DNA of 64,000 nt from Amphibacillus jilinensis Y1 (GTDB lineage: Bacteria > Bacillota > Bacilli > Bacillales > Amphibacillaceae), in NCBI RefSeq assembly GCF_000306965.1, contig NZ_JH976434.1:1248619-1312618 (forward strand), read 5' to 3'. Below the pieces are notes generated by a model that saw only the letters and a program-made list of their open reading frames with translations, ran no database searches and had not been told where the DNA came from. Positions 8,169 through 16,200 of this stretch are shown here, piece after piece. The first letter of the stretch is position 1. The number at the start of each line of letters is the position of its first letter. The position numbers were made by a program, and so were the translations under genes.

Positions 8169-9209
8169 TCAAATTGCCGTTACACTATTTCTTTCAACCA
8201 ATGCTGTATCGACTTGCACTTGTACTGTATCATCGGTATTGTCTGTTTCAATATTATCGATTAAAAGCTTTAACGCCTGTTTTGTGATCATATCCTTCTT
8301 AACATGGATCGTCGTAAGCTCTGGAAGGATAATATTACTTTCTATTATATTATCAAATCCGATAATAGAAATGTCGTCTGGTATTCGTAACTTAAGGGCA
8401 TGTAGTGATTTGATCATACTAATCGCCATGTAATCATTTTCACAAAAAATCGCCGTCGGGAGCTGCTCACGGTCTTTTAACAAATTAATCACCGTTGCTT
8501 GTTGATTGATTTCCATCGCTGGTAAGCGAAAAATATCATCCACTTCTATCGATACCCCTTGTTCAGCCAGCGCATCAAAGAAGCCTTTCTTTCTTAACTC
8601 AAAGTTATCGATCCGGGGAACACCTTCTCCATAGCCGATGTGTCGATGACCCTTTTCCAATAAATACTTGCCCGCTTGATACCCCCCTAAGTAGTTATTA
8701 ATCGATACAGCGTTAACCGGTAAATGGTTAACCCATGTATCAACAACAACAAGTTGAGGTTGAATCGCTTTTACTAACTTAACTTGTTCACTTGTCAGGT
8801 TCGTACCGAGCAACAATATCCCCGCTGAGGCATGCTCGGCTTCAAGCTGACTCAGCTCCTCTGTTATATTGTCTGCATCAATAGAGGAGATTAATAGAGA
8901 ATATGCAGAGCTTTTAGTCCCTTCTGTTACATAGCTCATTAATTCACTAAAAAACGGCAGGTTCTGATAGTGTTCGGTGATAATCTCACTATTTTTACAA
9001 GCAACAAAACGAATCACCTTTTTATCGACAGTCGTTTTTTTCCGTGTCGTTCGAAGTGGTTTATAGTTATATTCTTCAACAACCTTCAATATATGTGAGC
9101 GCGTTGCTTCACTTACGCCAGGCTTGCCATTTAACGCAAGCGATACGGCAGATTTAGAAACATTAGCTATTCTTGCAATATCTTCTATCTTCAATGCAAA
9201 AATCCCCAT
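8169..9209 (-). CDS. LacI-family regulator of the apiose operon
   Basis: A LacI/GalR protein of about 346 residues with HTH IEDIARIANVSKSAVSLALN and a sugar-sensing domain (YQAGKYLLEKGHRHIGYGEG, FCENDYMAISMIKS). The ATG at 9209 has no clear ribosome site. A TTG at 9194, preceded by GGGG, would start exactly at the HTH and is an alternative. It is divergent from the isomerase gene, and the shared 264-base region holds four TTTAGTTTAG-type sites. It is therefore the probable repressor of the neighbouring operon and of itself. Confidence 0.9.
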   Translation of the reverse strand: MGIFALKIEDIARIANVSKSAVSLALNGKPGVSEATRSHILKVVEEYNYKPLRTTRKKTTVDKKVIRFVACKNSEIITEHYQNLPFFSELMSYVTEGTKSSAYSLLISSIDADNITEELSQLEAEHASAGILLLGTNLTSEQVKLVKAIQPQLVVVDTWVNHLPVNAVSINNYLGGYQAGKYLLEKGHRHIGYGEGVPRIDNFELRKKGFFDALAEQGVSIEVDDIFRLPAMEINQQATVINLLKDREQLPTAIFCENDYMAISMIKSLHALKLRIPDDISIIGFDNIIESNIILPELTTIHVKKDMITKQALKLLIDNIETDNTDDTVQVQVDTALVERNSVTAI

Positions 9210-9212
9210 TCC

Positions 9213-9456
9213 GTTTAGTTTAGTTCTTATTTTAGTATATCATTTTACAATTATAAACGCAAAACAATGTTTGTTTAGTTGTTCAACCCATTAAAACGCC
9301 TAATGAAATTAAGAAAAAACCAGGTATTTTTTTTGAAAACGACGGTTGACTTAATTTTAGTTTAGTGTTAATTTTAACTAAAGAAAACACTTACTTTATC
9401 AAAAATAATACTAAACTAGTTTATTTAGTTTAGTGGTTGTGTTTTCTAAACTAAAT
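9213..9456. promoter_or_regulatory. TTTAGTTTAG operator array in the divergent LacI/isomerase region
   Basis: Sites are GTTTAGTTTAGTTC at 9213-9226, TTTTAGTTTAGTGT at 9355-9368, a palindrome with arms ACTAAACTA (9410-9418) and TAGTTTAGT (9426-9434), and CTAAACTAAAT at 9446-9456. The repeated half-site in both orientations, flanking both genes, strongly suggests binding sites for the LacI protein at 8169-9209. They lack the usual central CG of LacI operators. Confidence 0.65.
9346..9374 (+). promoter_or_regulatory. Sigma-A promoter of the apiose operon
   Basis: -35 TTGACT (9346-9351), a 17-base spacer and -10 TAATTT (9369-9374). The spacer contains a TTTAGTTTAG operator site, so a bound repressor would block polymerase. 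The palindromic operator lies downstream as a likely second roadblock. Confidence 0.6.
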
Positions 9457-9475
9457 AATTAAGGAGGTAGATTTG

Positions 9476-10888
9476 ATGGCGCTAGATCGTGTGAAACTAG
9501 GCTTTGCACCAACGCGACGAAATCTTTTCAGTGCACCAGATGCTATAAAATATGCCAACCTAACACGTGATAAACTTCATGCACTAGACGTCGAGTTTGT
9601 CGATATTACTGAGATCAATGAGGATGGCTTACTTTATGATGATGAAGGAGTCGAAAGCATTGCTGAAAAATTTACTGCTGAAAAAGTAGATGGTTTGTTT
9701 TTACCTCATTGTAATTTTGGTACCGAATATGCCTGTGCTCGATTAGCTAAAAGACTAAATGTACCGGTTTTATTATGGGGGCCTCGTGATGAGCGTCCAG
9801 AAGATGATGGAAGTCGTTTGCGCGATTCGCAATGTGGCTTGTTTGCAACAGGTAAAGTTTTAAGAAGATTTCAGGTGCCGTTTACCTATATGAAAAATTG
9901 TCGTTTAGATGATCCTGAATTTGAGCGTGGGGTTAATGACTTTTTAAAAGTATGTAACGTGGTCAAAGTGTTTAAGTCGATGCGCATCTTACAGATTGGC
10001 CCACGCCCATTCGATTTCTGGTCGATTATGTGCAATGAAGGTGAATTGCTAGAGAAATTCAATATTCAACTTTCACCCATACCGTTAGGGGAACTCTATA
10101 AAGAAATGAATCATGTGCAAACGATGGAAACAGCAAAGGTTCAAAGCGTTATCGACTTTTGCCATACCCATACCCATGTAGAAATTAGTGAACAAGCCCT
10201 TAAAAAGATCGCTACACTAAAAGTGGCTTTGAAAAACTTGGGCGAAAAATATCAATGCTCCGCTGGTGTTATCCAATGCTGGACAGACTTTCAGGATGAG
10301 CTTGGCATTACACCTTATGCGGTTGAGGCGATCCTGCAAGATGAAGGTTTCCCTGTTCTTTGTGAGACGGATATTCATGGCGCGATTACGACACTAATGA
10401 CCGATGCGGCAACAAGAAACGAATACAGATCGATGTTCGCGGACTATACCGTTCGCCATCCGGATAATGAAAATGGCGAACTTTTACAACATTTAGGTGT
10501 TTTTCCACTATCGACAGCAGAACAAAAACCAACGTTAATTCCGTCACACTTTGTTTTTGACTTTCCTGGTTCAGTCGGTATGGAAGCCAAAAAAGGCGAG
10601 ATGACACTTTGTCGTTTCGACGGTGACAATGGCGAATACTCCTTACTCATAGGGAATGCCAAAGGAATTGACGGTCCGTACAATCAAGGGAGCTATGTTT
10701 GGATTGAAGTTGAAAACTTAAATCGTCTTGAAAGCAAGCTTGTATATGGGCCTTATATTCACCATTGTTCAGCTATCCATAGTAATGTTGTACCTGTTTT
10801 GTATGAAGCATGTAAGTACCTTGGCATTACGCCAGATTTCTTTGATCCAATCGAAGAGGATGTTAAAGCTTATTTGCGTGGCGACTAA
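9476..10888 (+). CDS. L-fucose/arabinose isomerase-family protein, probable D-apiose isomerase
   Basis: A 470-residue protein of the fucose/arabinose isomerase fold, with a Rossmann-like N-terminal half (VDGLFLPHCNFGTEYACARLAKRLNVPVLLWGP) and a C-terminal half with CETDIHGAITTLMTDAA. Glu and Asp residues in VEAILQDEGFPVLCETD are candidate metal ligands. AAGGAGGT at 9461-9468 supports the ATG at 9476 over the TTG before it. The family converts aldoses to ketoses. The specific call of apiose to apulose rests on context: the next genes are a split transketolase, an FGGY kinase and an apiosidase-like hydrolase, the set known from the transketolase-type apiose pathway. It could instead act on another branched or rare sugar. 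Confidence 0.75.
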   Translation: MALDRVKLGFAPTRRNLFSAPDAIKYANLTRDKLHALDVEFVDITEINEDGLLYDDEGVESIAEKFTAEKVDGLFLPHCNFGTEYACARLAKRLNVPVLLWGPRDERPEDDGSRLRDSQCGLFATGKVLRRFQVPFTYMKNCRLDDPEFERGVNDFLKVCNVVKVFKSMRILQIGPRPFDFWSIMCNEGELLEKFNIQLSPIPLGELYKEMNHVQTMETAKVQSVIDFCHTHTHVEISEQALKKIATLKVALKNLGEKYQCSAGVIQCWTDFQDELGITPYAVEAILQDEGFPVLCETDIHGAITTLMTDAATRNEYRSMFADYTVRHPDNENGELLQHLGVFPLSTAEQKPTLIPSHFVFDFPGSVGMEAKKGEMTLCRFDGDNGEYSLLIGNAKGIDGPYNQGSYVWIEVENLNRLESKLVYGPYIHHCSAIHSNVVPVLYEACKYLGITPDFFDPIEEDVKAYLRGD

Positions 10889-10910
10889 ACAACCAAAGGG
10901 GGCAATCAGA

Positions 10911-11735
10911 TTGGTAAATTTACAAAAGAAAGCACTAGAGATTAGAAAAGATGTTCTTGAGATGATTTTCCATGCCAAAACCGGCCATACCGGATCGGAC
11001 TTATCTTGCACCGATATCCTTGTTACACTTTATTACGATGTAATGAATATCGATGCAAATCAACCCGATGATCCAAACCGCGATCGTTATATTCAAAGCA
11101 AGGGTCATGCTGCTGAAGTTTATTGGGCTGTCTTAGCTGACAAAGGTTTTTTGGAAAAAGAGGAGTTAAAAACTTTTTCTGCTTATGGTTCAAGACTGAT
11201 CGGCCACCCAAACAACAAAGTGGCAGGGGTCGAAATGAATACAGGCTCACTCGGTCATGGTTTACCGATTGCCACAGGCATGGCATTAGCAGCTAAAAAA
11301 AATCAAAAACACTATCGTACTTTTACTTTATTAGGAGATGGCGAGCTAGCTGAAGGGTCCGTCTGGGAAGGGGCAATGGCAGCCGCCCATTATCAATTGG
11401 ATCAATTGACGGCAATTATCGACCGCAACGGCCTTCAAATATCTGGAGCAAGTGAAGATGTGATGAGGGTGGAGCCCTTAGCTGATAAGTGGCGGGCATT
11501 TGGTTGGCATGTCCTTGAAGTCGATGGAAATGATATTAGCGCTTTATCAGAAGCACTTCACCAACAACCTGTCACAGGTAAACCTACTTGCATTATTGCA
11601 CACACCGTAAAAGGAAAGGGGATTAGCCTAGCAGAAAACCAAGCCGGCTGGCATCATCGTGTCCCTAATCAGGTTGAGTTTGATCAAGCAATTGCCGAGC
11701 TCGAGGCACAATTGGAGGTGTTAGATCATGAATAA
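10911..11735 (+). CDS. aptA: Transketolase N-terminal subunit, probable apulose-4-phosphate transketolase subunit A
   Basis: A 274-residue thiamine-diphosphate-binding subunit with HTGSDLSCTDILVTLY, SKGHAAEVYWAVL and the TPP/Mg motif GDGELAEGSVWEGAMAAAHYQLDQL-type block ending IDRNGLQISG. It starts at TTG 10911, 8 bases after AAAGGGGG. The longer frame from 10728 overlaps the isomerase gene and is not credible. The gene for the other half follows with an 8-base overlap. Split transketolases occur in several sugar pathways. In the apiose pathway this pair moves a glycolaldehyde unit from apulose-4-P to glyceraldehyde-3-P, giving xylulose-5-P and dihydroxyacetone-P. The assignment here is by context. 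Confidence 0.8.
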   Translation: MVNLQKKALEIRKDVLEMIFHAKTGHTGSDLSCTDILVTLYYDVMNIDANQPDDPNRDRYIQSKGHAAEVYWAVLADKGFLEKEELKTFSAYGSRLIGHPNNKVAGVEMNTGSLGHGLPIATGMALAAKKNQKHYRTFTLLGDGELAEGSVWEGAMAAAHYQLDQLTAIIDRNGLQISGASEDVMRVEPLADKWRAFGWHVLEVDGNDISALSEALHQQPVTGKPTCIIAHTVKGKGISLAENQAGWHHRVPNQVEFDQAIAELEAQLEVLDHE

Positions 11736-12672
11736 GATTGCTAATCGCCAAATCATGTGTGAAACATTGCTCGAGCAAGCAAAAAAAAATAACGATCTGC
11801 TTGTGCTCACGAGTGATTCAAGAGGGTCAGCATCATTGCTTCCGTTTGCAGAACAGCTTCCAACACAGCTAATTGAAACCGGCATTGCTGAACAAAATAT
11901 TGTCGGGATGGCAGCTGGCTTAGCTCATAGTGGAAAACGTCCCTTTGTCGCCTCACCCGCTTGCTTTTTGAGCATGCGGAGTATCGAGCAAATCAAAGTT
12001 GATGTCGCCTATTCAAATACCAACGTCAAGTTAATTGGGATTAGTGGCGGGGTAAGCTATGGGGCATTAGGGATGAGCCACCACTCTTTACAAGATATTG
12101 CGGTCACGCGCGCCATTCCTAATTTAGAAGTTATCATCCCAGCTGATCGCTTCGAAACAAAGGCTGTTTTTAACTACTTAGCCGAATCGGATAAACCAGC
12201 TTATGTTCGTTTAGGGCGCAATCCAGTTGAAGATTGCTACAGTGAAGAGTTAACGAGCTTTGAGGTAGGTAAGGCGGTAACAATGCAAGACGGGCGTGAT
12301 TTGACGCTAATCGCTACCGGCGAAACAGTTCGTGTCGCACTCGATGCAGCATTAGCACTTGAGCAGCAAGGTTTATCTGTTCGCGTATTAAATATCCATA
12401 CAATTAAACCATTGGATCAACAAGCGATCATTAAAGCAGCTCAAGAAACAAAGCTTGTCATGACTTTAGAGGAGCATAGCATTTACAGTGGACTAGGTGC
12501 AGCCGTAGCAGAAGTCATTAGTGCTATCCCTCAAAGTGCACCTGTCAAAATTCTTGGTATTGCTGACGAACCTGCGATAACCGGAAAAACAAAAGAGATC
12601 TTTGAACACTATGGTCTGTCAGTAGAAAACATTAAACAAATCGTAACAGATTACTTCAGAAAAAACGGGTAA
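11728..12672 (+). CDS. aptB: Transketolase C-terminal subunit, probable apulose-4-phosphate transketolase subunit B
   Basis: A 314-residue protein with the pyrimidine-binding domain (LIETGIAEQNIVGMAAGLAHSGKRPFVAS, where the Glu of GIAEQN activates the cofactor) and the C-terminal transketolase domain (VLNIHTIKPLDQQAI, TLEEHSIYSGLG). It overlaps the end of the A subunit gene by 8 bases, which fits a stoichiometric heteromer. It completes the active site with the preceding gene. A full-length separate transketolase is encoded at 59423-61426, so this pair is likely to be specialised and not the housekeeping enzyme. Confidence 0.82.
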   Translation: MNKIANRQIMCETLLEQAKKNNDLLVLTSDSRGSASLLPFAEQLPTQLIETGIAEQNIVGMAAGLAHSGKRPFVASPACFLSMRSIEQIKVDVAYSNTNVKLIGISGGVSYGALGMSHHSLQDIAVTRAIPNLEVIIPADRFETKAVFNYLAESDKPAYVRLGRNPVEDCYSEELTSFEVGKAVTMQDGRDLTLIATGETVRVALDAALALEQQGLSVRVLNIHTIKPLDQQAIIKAAQETKLVMTLEEHSIYSGLGAAVAEVISAIPQSAPVKILGIADEPAITGKTKEIFEHYGLSVENIKQIVTDYFRKNG

Positions 12673-12677
12673 AACCA

Positions 12678-14096
12678 ATGAAAACATATACAATCATTAT
12701 CGACCAAAGTACTGCCGGAACCAAGCTACTTTTGATGAATCAACAAGCCAACATCGTCGACAAGTTATTCAAGAAACACCAACAGCATTATCCAAACCAA
12801 GGCTGGGTCGAACATAACCCCGAAGAAATTATTGAAAACATTTATCAGCTTTTCGATGCCATGTTAATTAAACACCACTTAACGCCTAAAGCCATTAAAA
12901 GCATAGGCATAACGAATCAGCGAGAAACAGTGGTTGTTTGGGATAAAGTGACAGGACAGTCACTTTACCCAGCTCTTGTTTGGCAATGCAACCGAACAAC
13001 AGAAAGGTGTCTATCATTAATTGATAACGGTTACGAAGCGCTCATTAAAGACAAAACAGGCTTAAAAGTGAACCCTTACTTTTCTGCAACTAAATTAGAA
13101 TGGATCATCACAAAAGGTGGGGTTAAACCAAATGCAAACACATTAGCCGGTACAATTGATAGTTGGATTGTTTGGCATTTAACCAATGGCAACGTTCATG
13201 CCACTGATATAAGCAATGCTTCACGTACCATGCTGTTTAATATCAATACACGCGTTTGGGATAAACAGCTATTGACACTTTTCCAGATCCCAAATCACAT
13301 CCTGCCAGTGGTCAAGGATTCACACGATGATTATGGCGATTATCGAGGCATTCCGATTAAAAGTGTTGTTGGTGATTCCCAAGCTGCACTCTATGGCCAC
13401 GATTGTCAAAAGATCGGTACCGTAAAAGCGACATTCGGCACGGGCTGCTCCGTACTTATGCAAGTCGGACAAACGCCACCGCCTGCTAATGATGCGTTAA
13501 TGACATCGGTCGGCTGGAAAATCGGCGACGATATCAGCTACACACTTGAAGGGACGATCCGCTCAAGCGGGGATACATTAAATTGGCTAAAAGATAGTCT
13601 GCAGCTGTTTTCTGATTATCAAGAAGCAACAGATGCAGCTTTTGCCATACCCGATAACGAAGGCGTCTATTTAGTACCCGCCTTTCTCGGACTTGGCTCA
13701 CCTTATTGGGACACCGAAGCGCGAGCAGTTATTTCTGGATTAACTAGAAACGCATCAAGAAGCCATGTCCTACGCGCAGGTTTTGAAAGTATTGCCTATC
13801 AAGTAAAGGACATTATCGATACGCTCGCAAAAATAGAAAACATCTCTACATTAAAAGTCGATGGTGGGGTATCTAAAAATCCGCAGGTGATGCAGTTTTT
13901 AGCCGATATATTAAATATATCTGTAGTCACTACAGATATCGAGGAACTCTCAGCTTTAGGTGCAGCTCGATTAACAGGGGATATCCAAGACTTTAAGTGG
14001 ACGATGAGAGAGCACTATACCCCTTCCTTAACCAAGGCAAAGCGGGTAGCTTTGTATCACGGATGGCAGGAAGCGGTGAAAAAGGTGCTGACATAG
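12678..14096 (+). CDS. FGGY-family carbohydrate kinase (glycerol-kinase-like), probable apulose kinase
   Basis: A 472-residue FGGY kinase. The N-terminal phosphate loop DQSTAGTKLLL, the glycerol-kinase-like SIGITNQRETVVVWD (Arg-Glu pair that in GlpK grips the substrate), the catalytic-region Asp in GTIDSWIVW and the C-terminal VDGGVSKNPQVMQFLAD ATP site are all visible. It starts 5 bases after the transketolase B stop, in the same operon. Its resemblance to glycerol kinase more than to xylulokinase suits a substrate whose phosphorylated end is a branched hydroxymethyl group, as in apulose. That is inference. Glycerol kinase activity itself cannot be excluded. Confidence 0.78.
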   Translation: MKTYTIIIDQSTAGTKLLLMNQQANIVDKLFKKHQQHYPNQGWVEHNPEEIIENIYQLFDAMLIKHHLTPKAIKSIGITNQRETVVVWDKVTGQSLYPALVWQCNRTTERCLSLIDNGYEALIKDKTGLKVNPYFSATKLEWIITKGGVKPNANTLAGTIDSWIVWHLTNGNVHATDISNASRTMLFNINTRVWDKQLLTLFQIPNHILPVVKDSHDDYGDYRGIPIKSVVGDSQAALYGHDCQKIGTVKATFGTGCSVLMQVGQTPPPANDALMTSVGWKIGDDISYTLEGTIRSSGDTLNWLKDSLQLFSDYQEATDAAFAIPDNEGVYLVPAFLGLGSPYWDTEARAVISGLTRNASRSHVLRAGFESIAYQVKDIIDTLAKIENISTLKVDGGVSKNPQVMQFLADILNISVVTTDIEELSALGAARLTGDIQDFKWTMREHYTPSLTKAKRVALYHGWQEAVKKVLT

Positions 14097-14147
14097 CCGA
14101 CTCATATTAGAGGTATAACTATAAAAGCAGACGATGGAGGGATTACA

Positions 14148-14471
14148 ATGGATTTTCAAGAAATTATCATTGGCTTGATTGTTAATGCGGGTAATGCAAA
14201 AAGCAAAGCAATGGAAGCGATTAAATGTGCAAAGACAGGCCATTTTAATAAAGCTGAAACATTCTTAATAGAGGCCGAACAACAAATGTCAGAGGCACAC
14301 AAAGTACAAACGTCACTGATTCAAGGTGAAGCACGCGGGGAAAGTTATCAAGTCTCTTTATTGATGGTTCATGCACAAGATCATTTAATGACCTCACTAA
14401 CCATACAAGATTTAGCTCGTGAATTCGTTGATCTTTACAAAAAAACAGACACACGAAAGGTGGAATGTTAA
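14148..14471 (+). CDS. PTS EIIA, lactose/cellobiose family
   Basis: A 107-residue all-helical EIIA (PF02255 type), with the family pattern IIIGLIVNAGNAKSKAMEAI, AEQQMSEAHKVQT and LLMVHAQDHLMTS, where the first His of the last motif is the usual phospho-acceptor. It passes phosphate from HPr to the EIIB encoded one base downstream. It follows the kinase gene by 51 bases with GGAGGG at the expected distance. Its place inside the apiose operon implies that the sugar or glycoside enters by PTS. Confidence 0.9.
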   Translation: MDFQEIIIGLIVNAGNAKSKAMEAIKCAKTGHFNKAETFLIEAEQQMSEAHKVQTSLIQGEARGESYQVSLLMVHAQDHLMTSLTIQDLAREFVDLYKKTDTRKVEC

Positions 14472-14771
14472 ATGAAGCAGATAACCCTAGTCTGCGCTGC
14501 GGGTATGTCAACATCTATGTTAGTAGAAAAGATGAAACAAGCAGCAAAAGATAAAAAGATTGAAATTGAAATCAGGGCGACAGCTAATAGGGATTTTAAA
14601 GGATACGCTGACCAAACAGACATTCTTTTACTTGGCCCTCAAGTCAGCTATATGCTTGATGAATTAAAGACAAAATATGAACCAAAAGGAATTAAAGTTG
14701 ATGTGATTAATACGATGGATTATGGCATGATGAATGGAGAAAAAGTACTTTTAGAAGCTATTAATGCTTAG
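14472..14771 (+). CDS. PTS EIIB, lactose/cellobiose family
   Basis: A 99-residue cytosolic EIIB with the P-loop-like start ITLVCAAGMSTSMLVEKM, in which Cys8 is the phosphorylated residue, and LLGPQVSYMLDELK further on. It is directly adjacent to the EIIA stop, with GAAAGGTGG overlapping the EIIA end as ribosome site. It receives phosphate from EIIA and phosphorylates the substrate bound to the EIIC encoded 82 bases downstream. Confidence 0.92.
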   Translation: MKQITLVCAAGMSTSMLVEKMKQAAKDKKIEIEIRATANRDFKGYADQTDILLLGPQVSYMLDELKTKYEPKGIKVDVINTMDYGMMNGEKVLLEAINA

Positions 14772-14853
14772 TTTTAAGACCTAGATCTATGAGGTTTGCA
14801 AATTAGAATATGTTCACTTTTGATGTCAATACATTTAAATGGAGGGTTAAAAA

Positions 14854-16122
14854 ATGTCTTTAAATAATTGGACAAGTACATTACAAAAGTATGCAGGAAA
14901 GCTACAGGCAAATAGATATTTGAGCTCTATCTCAAATGGTTTAATGTCATCCTTGCCTTTCTTAATCATCGGTGCATTTGCTACACTTTTTTCATCAATC
15001 GCTTGGGAGCCCTATCAAAATTTTATTGAACCCGTCAAAGGCTTATTAGGGATATTATCAACTTTCACAACAAATATGATTGCGCTCTATGCTGTATTCC
15101 TAATTGGCTATAGGCTCGCAGAAAGTTTCGAGAAAGACCCTGTCATTCCTGGATTAATATCTTTAGCTTCATTTTTAATTTTGACTCCTATAGAAAATTT
15201 TGATGGCGTAAATGCACTTCCACTGCAATGGTTAGGAGCACAAGGGCTATTTGTAGCAATCTTTGTTGGTCTACTGGCAAGTCGACTATATGTATGGGTT
15301 GTCGATCGCAATTGGACCATTAAGATGCCTGATGGAGTACCTCCAACCGTAGCTAAAACATTCGTCGGCTTAATACCAGCCATTATAGTCGTGGTTATTG
15401 CATTAATTACCACCGGACTATTTCAATTAACAGACTTTGAAACTGTCCACTCTTTTATTTATTCTTATTTACAAATACCATTACAAGGATTAGGTGGTTC
15501 ATTAGGCGGGTTAATTGTTGCATTAACTGTCATGCAACTGTTATGGTTGTTTGGTATTCACGGTGCAATCGTGGTGATGGCAGTTATGCAACCGATATGG
15601 ATTAGTTTAGATCTACAAAATTTAGAAGCATATGAGGCTGGCGCTGAACTCCCTAACATTGTTGGGATGGGCTTCTGGTCATACTCTGCCAATTTTGCTC
15701 CAATGCTTGGATTAATCCTTCTGCTCGCTTTTCGAGCAAAGACAAAACAATATCGGAAAATTGGAAAGTTAGGCTTACCAGGTGCATTTTTCGGCATTCA
15801 TGAACCCATTGTTTTTGGTATTCCAATGGTTCTCAACCCGATCTTGGCTATTCCATACATTTTTACACCGGTAATCTGTGCAATCATTGCCTATTTCTTA
15901 ACCACTACTGGGATATTACCACCTCCAAATGGCGTATATCCTGCATTCGGTACACCTATCTTTGCGAGTGGTTTGATTTTAGGAAGTATAAGAATTGCTT
16001 TGTTCCAACTAATCCTTATACCAATATGTGCGTTAATTTATTATCCATTCTTTAAAATTTTAGACAAACAAGGGTTGAAAAATGAACAAGCTCAAGAACA
16101 AGAAAATATGAGCGTTAGTTAA
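14854..16122 (+). CDS. PTS EIIC, lactose/cellobiose family, candidate apioside transporter
   Basis: A 422-residue membrane protein with about ten hydrophobic segments and the PTS EIIC signature GAFFGIHEPIVFGIPMVLNP near residue 310, whose His-Glu pair contacts the sugar. The N-terminal region (LQANRYLSSISNGLMSSLPFLIIGA) is typical of the cellobiose group. This group transports disaccharides and glucosides and phosphorylates the glucosyl 6-OH. The substrate here could therefore be an apiosyl-glucoside, and the intracellular apiosidase gene follows. GGAGGG precedes the ATG. Confidence 0.9.
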   Translation: MSLNNWTSTLQKYAGKLQANRYLSSISNGLMSSLPFLIIGAFATLFSSIAWEPYQNFIEPVKGLLGILSTFTTNMIALYAVFLIGYRLAESFEKDPVIPGLISLASFLILTPIENFDGVNALPLQWLGAQGLFVAIFVGLLASRLYVWVVDRNWTIKMPDGVPPTVAKTFVGLIPAIIVVVIALITTGLFQLTDFETVHSFIYSYLQIPLQGLGGSLGGLIVALTVMQLLWLFGIHGAIVVMAVMQPIWISLDLQNLEAYEAGAELPNIVGMGFWSYSANFAPMLGLILLLAFRAKTKQYRKIGKLGLPGAFFGIHEPIVFGIPMVLNPILAIPYIFTPVICAIIAYFLTTTGILPPPNGVYPAFGTPIFASGLILGSIRIALFQLILIPICALIYYPFFKILDKQGLKNEQAQEQENMSVS

Positions 16123-16144
16123 AACATTACCTTGCAAAACCACT

Positions 16145-16179
16145 TCAGGAAAAATAGATGATCCTTCTATTTTTCCTGA
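16145..16179 (+). other. Perfect 14-bp hairpin between EIIC and apiosidase genes
   Basis: TCAGGAAAAATAGA (16145-16158) and TCTATTTTTCCTGA (16166-16179) pair perfectly around a 7-base loop. It is followed by only a short T-rich run before the GGAGGG of the next gene, so it may be a leaky terminator or an mRNA-stabilising/processing hairpin that lowers hydrolase expression relative to the transporter. Confidence 0.6.
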
Positions 16180-16200
16180 TATATTTACGGAGGGATAACA

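Noticed and set aside
10728-10910. Long N-terminal extension of the transketolase A subunit
   Set aside because: It overlaps the isomerase gene in another frame. AAAGGGGG followed by the TTG at 10911 and the family N-terminus show the true start.
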